NCBI RefSeq assembly: GCF_029051645.1
Contig: NZ_JAACFS010000016.1
Coordinates: forward strand, 1 to 64,000
DNA length: 64,000 nucleotides
Direction of reading: 5' to 3'
From: Bradyrhizobium sp. CSA112
GTDB lineage: Bacteria; Pseudomonadota; Alphaproteobacteria; Rhizobiales; Xanthobacteraceae
Positions within the stretch are counted from its first letter, which is position 1, and each line of letters begins with the position of its first letter. The position numbers and the translations under genes are program-made. Below are positions 61,076-64,000 of this stretch, one piece after another. The notes beneath the pieces were generated by a model. That model was not told the origin of the DNA. It did not search any database and saw only the letters and a list, made by a program, of their open reading frames with translations.

Positions 61076-62604
61076 TCATCGGCGAAACACCGCTGCCCAG
61101 CGGCGCGCTCGGGGTAGACGTTGTCGCCATGACCATGCGGTTCGGCGGCTTTACCGCGCTCGACAGCGTCGAACTCAAGGTGCGGCCGGGCTCGTTCCAT
61201 GCGTTGCTCGGCGAGAACGGCGCCGGCAAGAGCACGCTGGTGAAATGCATCATGGGCTATTACCGCGCGACCCAAGGCGGCGTGCTGGTCGGCGGCCGCG
61301 AACAGGCGATCGCCAATCCGAAGGAAGCACATGCGCTCGGGCTCGGCATGGTCTACCAGCACTTCACGCTGGTGCCCGCAATGACGGTCGCCGAAAACCT
61401 GGTGTTGGCGCGCGACGACGTGCCGGCCGTAGTGGATTGGACAAAGGAGAAGAAGCAGCTCGCGGCGTTCCTGTCGCGGATGCCATTCAAGGTGCCGCTG
61501 GATGCCAAAGTCTCCGACATTTCAGCCGGCGAGCGGCAGAAATGCGAGATCCTCAAACAGCTCTACCTGAAGCGGCGCTTTCTCATTCTCGACGAGCCGA
61601 CCTCCGTACTGACGCCGGGCGAGGCCGACGAGGTGCTGGGCATGCTGCGCGCCATGGTCGTGGCGGGCGACCTCACCATCCTGATGATCACGCACAAATT
61701 CCGTGAGGTGATGGCGTTTGCCGACGATGTGACAATCCTGCGCCGAGGCAAACTGGCCGGCCGCGGCCGCGTCGCGGATCTCACGCCTGACGATATGGCC
61801 CGCACCATGATCGGAGCGGAGCAGTTGACGGTCCAGCCGCCACGGGTTGGCGAGGTCGGCGAACCGAGGCTTGAGCTGACCAAGCTCACCGCGCTCGACG
61901 ACGCCGGTGCCATCGCCGTCCACGGCGTGTCGCTCGCCGTGCGCGGAGGCGAAATCGTCGGGATCGCCGGCGTCTCCGGCAACGGCCAACGGCAACTGGT
62001 CGAAGTACTGGCCGGCCAACGCGAAGCCGAAAGCGGCGAGATCCACATCCGCGGCGACCTCTATTCGGCGAGCCGCGAGGAGATGCGCCGGCACAAGATG
62101 TCGCTGCTCCCCGAGGAGCCGCTGAAGAACGCCTGCGTCGGCGGTATGAGCGTCGCCGACAACATCGCGTTCCGCGAATTCGATCGGGCGCCCTTCGCCA
62201 GCGGCGGCTGGTGGCTCAACCGGTCGGCGTTCCGGAAAGATGCCGAGCGCAAGATCGGGCTCTACAAGATCAAGACCCGCACGCCGGACACCCCGATTTC
62301 GGCGCTGTCAGGCGGCAACGTGCAGCGCGCGGTGCTCGCGCGAGAACTCGGCGGCGAAGTCGAGGTGCTGATCGCCGCCAATCCTTGCTTCGGGCTCGAT
62401 TTCGCAGCTGTCGCGCAGATCCACGCCGAGATCATGGCTGCGCGCAACCGTGGCGCCGCGGTATTGCTGGTCAGCGAGGATCTCGACGAACTACTCGAAT
62501 TGTCCGATCGCCTCGTCGTGATGTTTCACGGGCAGCTCGTTCATGAAGCGCGCGCCAGCGAGGCCAACCTCACCGAGATCGGCCGGCACATGGCAGGGCA
62601 CTGA
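61072..62604 (+). CDS. ABC transporter ATP-binding protein (two-domain, BMP type)
   Basis: A 510-residue ATPase with two fused nucleotide-binding domains, as in the RbsA/PnrB group. First domain: Walker A LLGENGAGKST (about 43-53), signature SAGERQKCEIL and Walker B FLILDEPTS. Second domain: GVSGNGQRQLVEVLAG in place of the usual Walker A, and signature LSGGNVQRAV. The degenerate second P-loop is usual for this class. It overlaps the biuret hydrolase gene by four bases and the deaminase gene by one. Confidence 0.9.
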   Translation: MIIGETPLPSGALGVDVVAMTMRFGGFTALDSVELKVRPGSFHALLGENGAGKSTLVKCIMGYYRATQGGVLVGGREQAIANPKEAHALGLGMVYQHFTLVPAMTVAENLVLARDDVPAVVDWTKEKKQLAAFLSRMPFKVPLDAKVSDISAGERQKCEILKQLYLKRRFLILDEPTSVLTPGEADEVLGMLRAMVVAGDLTILMITHKFREVMAFADDVTILRRGKLAGRGRVADLTPDDMARTMIGAEQLTVQPPRVGEVGEPRLELTKLTALDDAGAIAVHGVSLAVRGGEIVGIAGVSGNGQRQLVEVLAGQREAESGEIHIRGDLYSASREEMRRHKMSLLPEEPLKNACVGGMSVADNIAFREFDRAPFASGGWWLNRSAFRKDAERKIGLYKIKTRTPDTPISALSGGNVQRAVLARELGGEVEVLIAANPCFGLDFAAVAQIHAEIMAARNRGAAVLLVSEDLDELLELSDRLVVMFHGQLVHEARASEANLTEIGRHMAGH

Positions 62605-63101
62605 TGGCTAACGTTCCAGTCGACCAGCCGGCGCGCGACACGCATTTCCTGCGCCGCTCGTTCGATGTCGCCCGCCGCGCCACAGCCCACGGCAACCATC
62701 CCTTTGGCGCTGTTCTCGTCGACCGGGACGGCAATTTGCTGCTCGAAGCCGAGAACGGCTACATGCCCTCCCATGACGGCACTGCGCATGCCGAGCGGCT
62801 GCTCGCGACGCAGGCCTGCACCGCGCTCGATCCGAGCACTCTGCGCAGCGCAACGCTCTACTCGTCCGCCGAGCCCTGTGCGATGTGCGCAGGCGCGATC
62901 TACTGGGCCGGCATCGGCCGCCTGGTCTATGGCCTGAGCGAACATCGACTGCGGGATCTCACCGGCAACCATCCGGAAAATCCGACCCTCAACCTGCCCT
63001 GCCGCGATGTGTTCGCCAGCGGGCAACGCGCGACCGAGGTGGTTGGCCCGCTGCTTGAGGACGAGGCCGCGGCGGTTCACGCCGGGGTCTGGAACAAGTA
63101 G
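62604..63101 (+). CDS. Nucleoside/guanine deaminase-family protein
   Basis: A 165-residue CDA-fold zinc deaminase of the tRNA-adenosine/guanine deaminase group. The zinc motif is present as HAE (62-64) and PCAMC (Cys92 and Cys95), and the substrate-pocket residues HPFGAVLVD lie nearby. It probably deaminates a purine or pyrimidine base brought in by the transporter. Its ATG shares one base with the stop of the ATPase gene (TGATG). It closes the operon. Confidence 0.85.
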   Translation: MANVPVDQPARDTHFLRRSFDVARRATAHGNHPFGAVLVDRDGNLLLEAENGYMPSHDGTAHAERLLATQACTALDPSTLRSATLYSSAEPCAMCAGAIYWAGIGRLVYGLSEHRLRDLTGNHPENPTLNLPCRDVFASGQRATEVVGPLLEDEAAAVHAGVWNK

Positions 63102-63409
63102 CCTTCGGCCGTCGCTCCGACAGCTCGCGCACGGCGGCAACAAAAGCTGCTCGATTTCACGTCGGGGCTGACTAGGCAATTTCGAATTGGTCTGAACCGT
63201 TACAAATCTGCAACATCGGCCAGGCGCTTTCGCCCGATCTGGACAACGCGCTGCGATCCGAAATGCTTCATAAATCCAGGCAATCAAGCAGCAGGAAGGC
63301 GCTTTGCTTGCTAAAGAGTTGAGCAAGGGCTGGCGCTTTTTCTCCACTTACGCGCGCGCCAAAACTAGCCCAATATTGAGGCACCATTCCCTGGGACGCG
63401 TGATCACGA
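63102..63409. other. Gap between two ABC transporter clusters
   Basis: No gene is supported in these 308 bases. The stretch likely holds the end of the first operon and the promoter of the transporter gene that starts at 63410. The left part shows weak inverted elements only. Confidence 0.4.
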
Positions 63410-64000
63410 ATGCTGGATTCGACGCCTGCCGAGTTGGACACCGGTGCCGCGCCGCTGCTCCGGACGGTTGGCCTGACCAAGCGCTATGGCAGCTTCCTCG
63501 CCAATGAGGCGATCGATATCGATGTCTGGCCGATGCAGATACACGCGCTGCTCGGCGAAAACGGCGCGGGAAAATCGACGCTCGTCAAAGCCATTTACGG
63601 ATTGATCCAGCCGAGCGAAGGCGAAATGCGCTGGCAGGGCGAGAAGATGGTTCTCTCCGGACCGTCGGAAGCACGCAGCCGCGGCATCGGCATGGTGTTC
63701 CAGCACTTCTCGCTGTTCGACAATCTTACGGTGGCGGAAAACGTTGCGCTCGGGCTCGACGGCAAGGAATCCTTCAAGGACATGTCCGCGCGCCTTGAGC
63801 AAGTATCCCGTGTTTACGGGCTTCCGCTCGATCCCAAACGCGAGGTCTGGCAACTATCCGTCGGCGAACGCCAGCGCATCGAGATCGTGCGCGCGCTGAT
63901 GCAAAATCCGAAGTTCCTGATCCTCGATGAACCGACCGCGGTGCTAACGCCGCAGGAGGCTGACCAACTCTTCGTCGTGCTCAATCGCCTCAAGGCCGAG
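63410..64000 (+). CDS. ABC transporter ATP-binding protein, cut by the window edge
   Basis: The first 197 residues of a two-domain ATPase similar to the one at 61072. Walker A is LLGENGAGKST, the signature is LSVGERQRIEIV and Walker B is FLILDEPTAVLTP. The start ATG at 63410 gives MLDSTPAELDTG and the family sequence from TVGLTKRYGS. The gene continues past the right edge. A second BMP-type transporter is therefore likely to follow, possibly for a related substrate. Confidence 0.85.
   Translation, partial: MLDSTPAELDTGAAPLLRTVGLTKRYGSFLANEAIDIDVWPMQIHALLGENGAGKSTLVKAIYGLIQPSEGEMRWQGEKMVLSGPSEARSRGIGMVFQHFSLFDNLTVAENVALGLDGKESFKDMSARLEQVSRVYGLPLDPKREVWQLSVGERQRIEIVRALMQNPKFLILDEPTAVLTPQEADQLFVVLNRLKAE

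Noticed and set aside
1..64000. tRNA, rRNA and CRISPR features
   Set aside because: I looked for cloverleaf-like sequences, rRNA motifs and regularly spaced repeats and found none that I could support.

Overview
The window is high-GC DNA with the look of a Bradyrhizobium-type alphaproteobacterium (order Rhizobiales). The evidence is family-level similarity of most proteins, an RpoH sigma-32, two exact GGAAC-N16-CGTT (EcfG general stress) promoters, and interspersed palindromic repeats that I recognise from Bradyrhizobium and Rhodopseudomonas intergenic DNA. No rRNA, tRNA or CRISPR array was found. The sequence carries about 55 protein genes and is cut at the right edge inside an ABC-transporter ATPase gene.

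Layout. 0.3-5.1 kb: acyl-CoA metabolism (crotonase-fold enzyme, SDR dehydrogenase, class III CoA-transferase) and a divergent DapA-like lyase, separated by a cluster of interspersed repeats. 5.3-8.3 kb: a small protein, then an EEP phosphatase and a phospholipase D/VTT fusion that lacks an ordinary start codon. 8.6-12.3 kb: thiolase behind a strong palindrome, and a MHYT/PAS hybrid histidine kinase. 12.7-14.7 kb: an ArsR-SRPBCC pair with an operator over its start codon, and a decayed IS1182-like element with both inverted repeats. 14.8-19.4 kb: a PQQ-type beta-propeller protein and a TRAP transporter (DctM, DctQ, DctP) beside a broken IclR regulator. 20-30.3 kb: an RpoH paralogue, then an envelope region with a two-component system, four small exported proteins and an RND efflux pump.

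30.3-38.2 kb is the most unusual part: a five-gene minus-strand operon with two uncharacterised proteins, a DyP-type peroxidase, a catalase-like heme protein and a 1069-residue class III nucleotide cyclase/ATPase protein. Two CRP-type palindromes (TGTGA-N6-TCACA/TCACC) lie upstream. If both the cyclase and the sites are functional, the operon encodes an enzyme making the signal that controls it.

38.2-45.4 kb: a HerA-like ATPase next to the remnant of a membrane protein gene, a Gre-family factor starting with TTG, a Tat-exported-looking amidohydrolase, and an OmpR/kinase pair. 45.6-52.3 kb: small membrane proteins, a Do-type protease, a DUF2267-CBS protein and a small exported protein fired from divergent EcfG promoters, a NAD(P)-binding protein, a zinc-ribbon protein and a secreted phospholipase A2-like protein. 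52.5-54.4 kb: nuoB and nuoD, divergent and without any other complex I gene. 54.5-64 kb: a monooxygenase-fold protein, a histone-like basic protein, a formamidase, and a tightly overlapped operon of a BMP-family ABC transporter, a biuret hydrolase and a nucleoside deaminase. The last block looks like scavenging of nitrogen from formamide, biuret and nucleobase-type compounds, and a second transporter of the same class begins at the edge.
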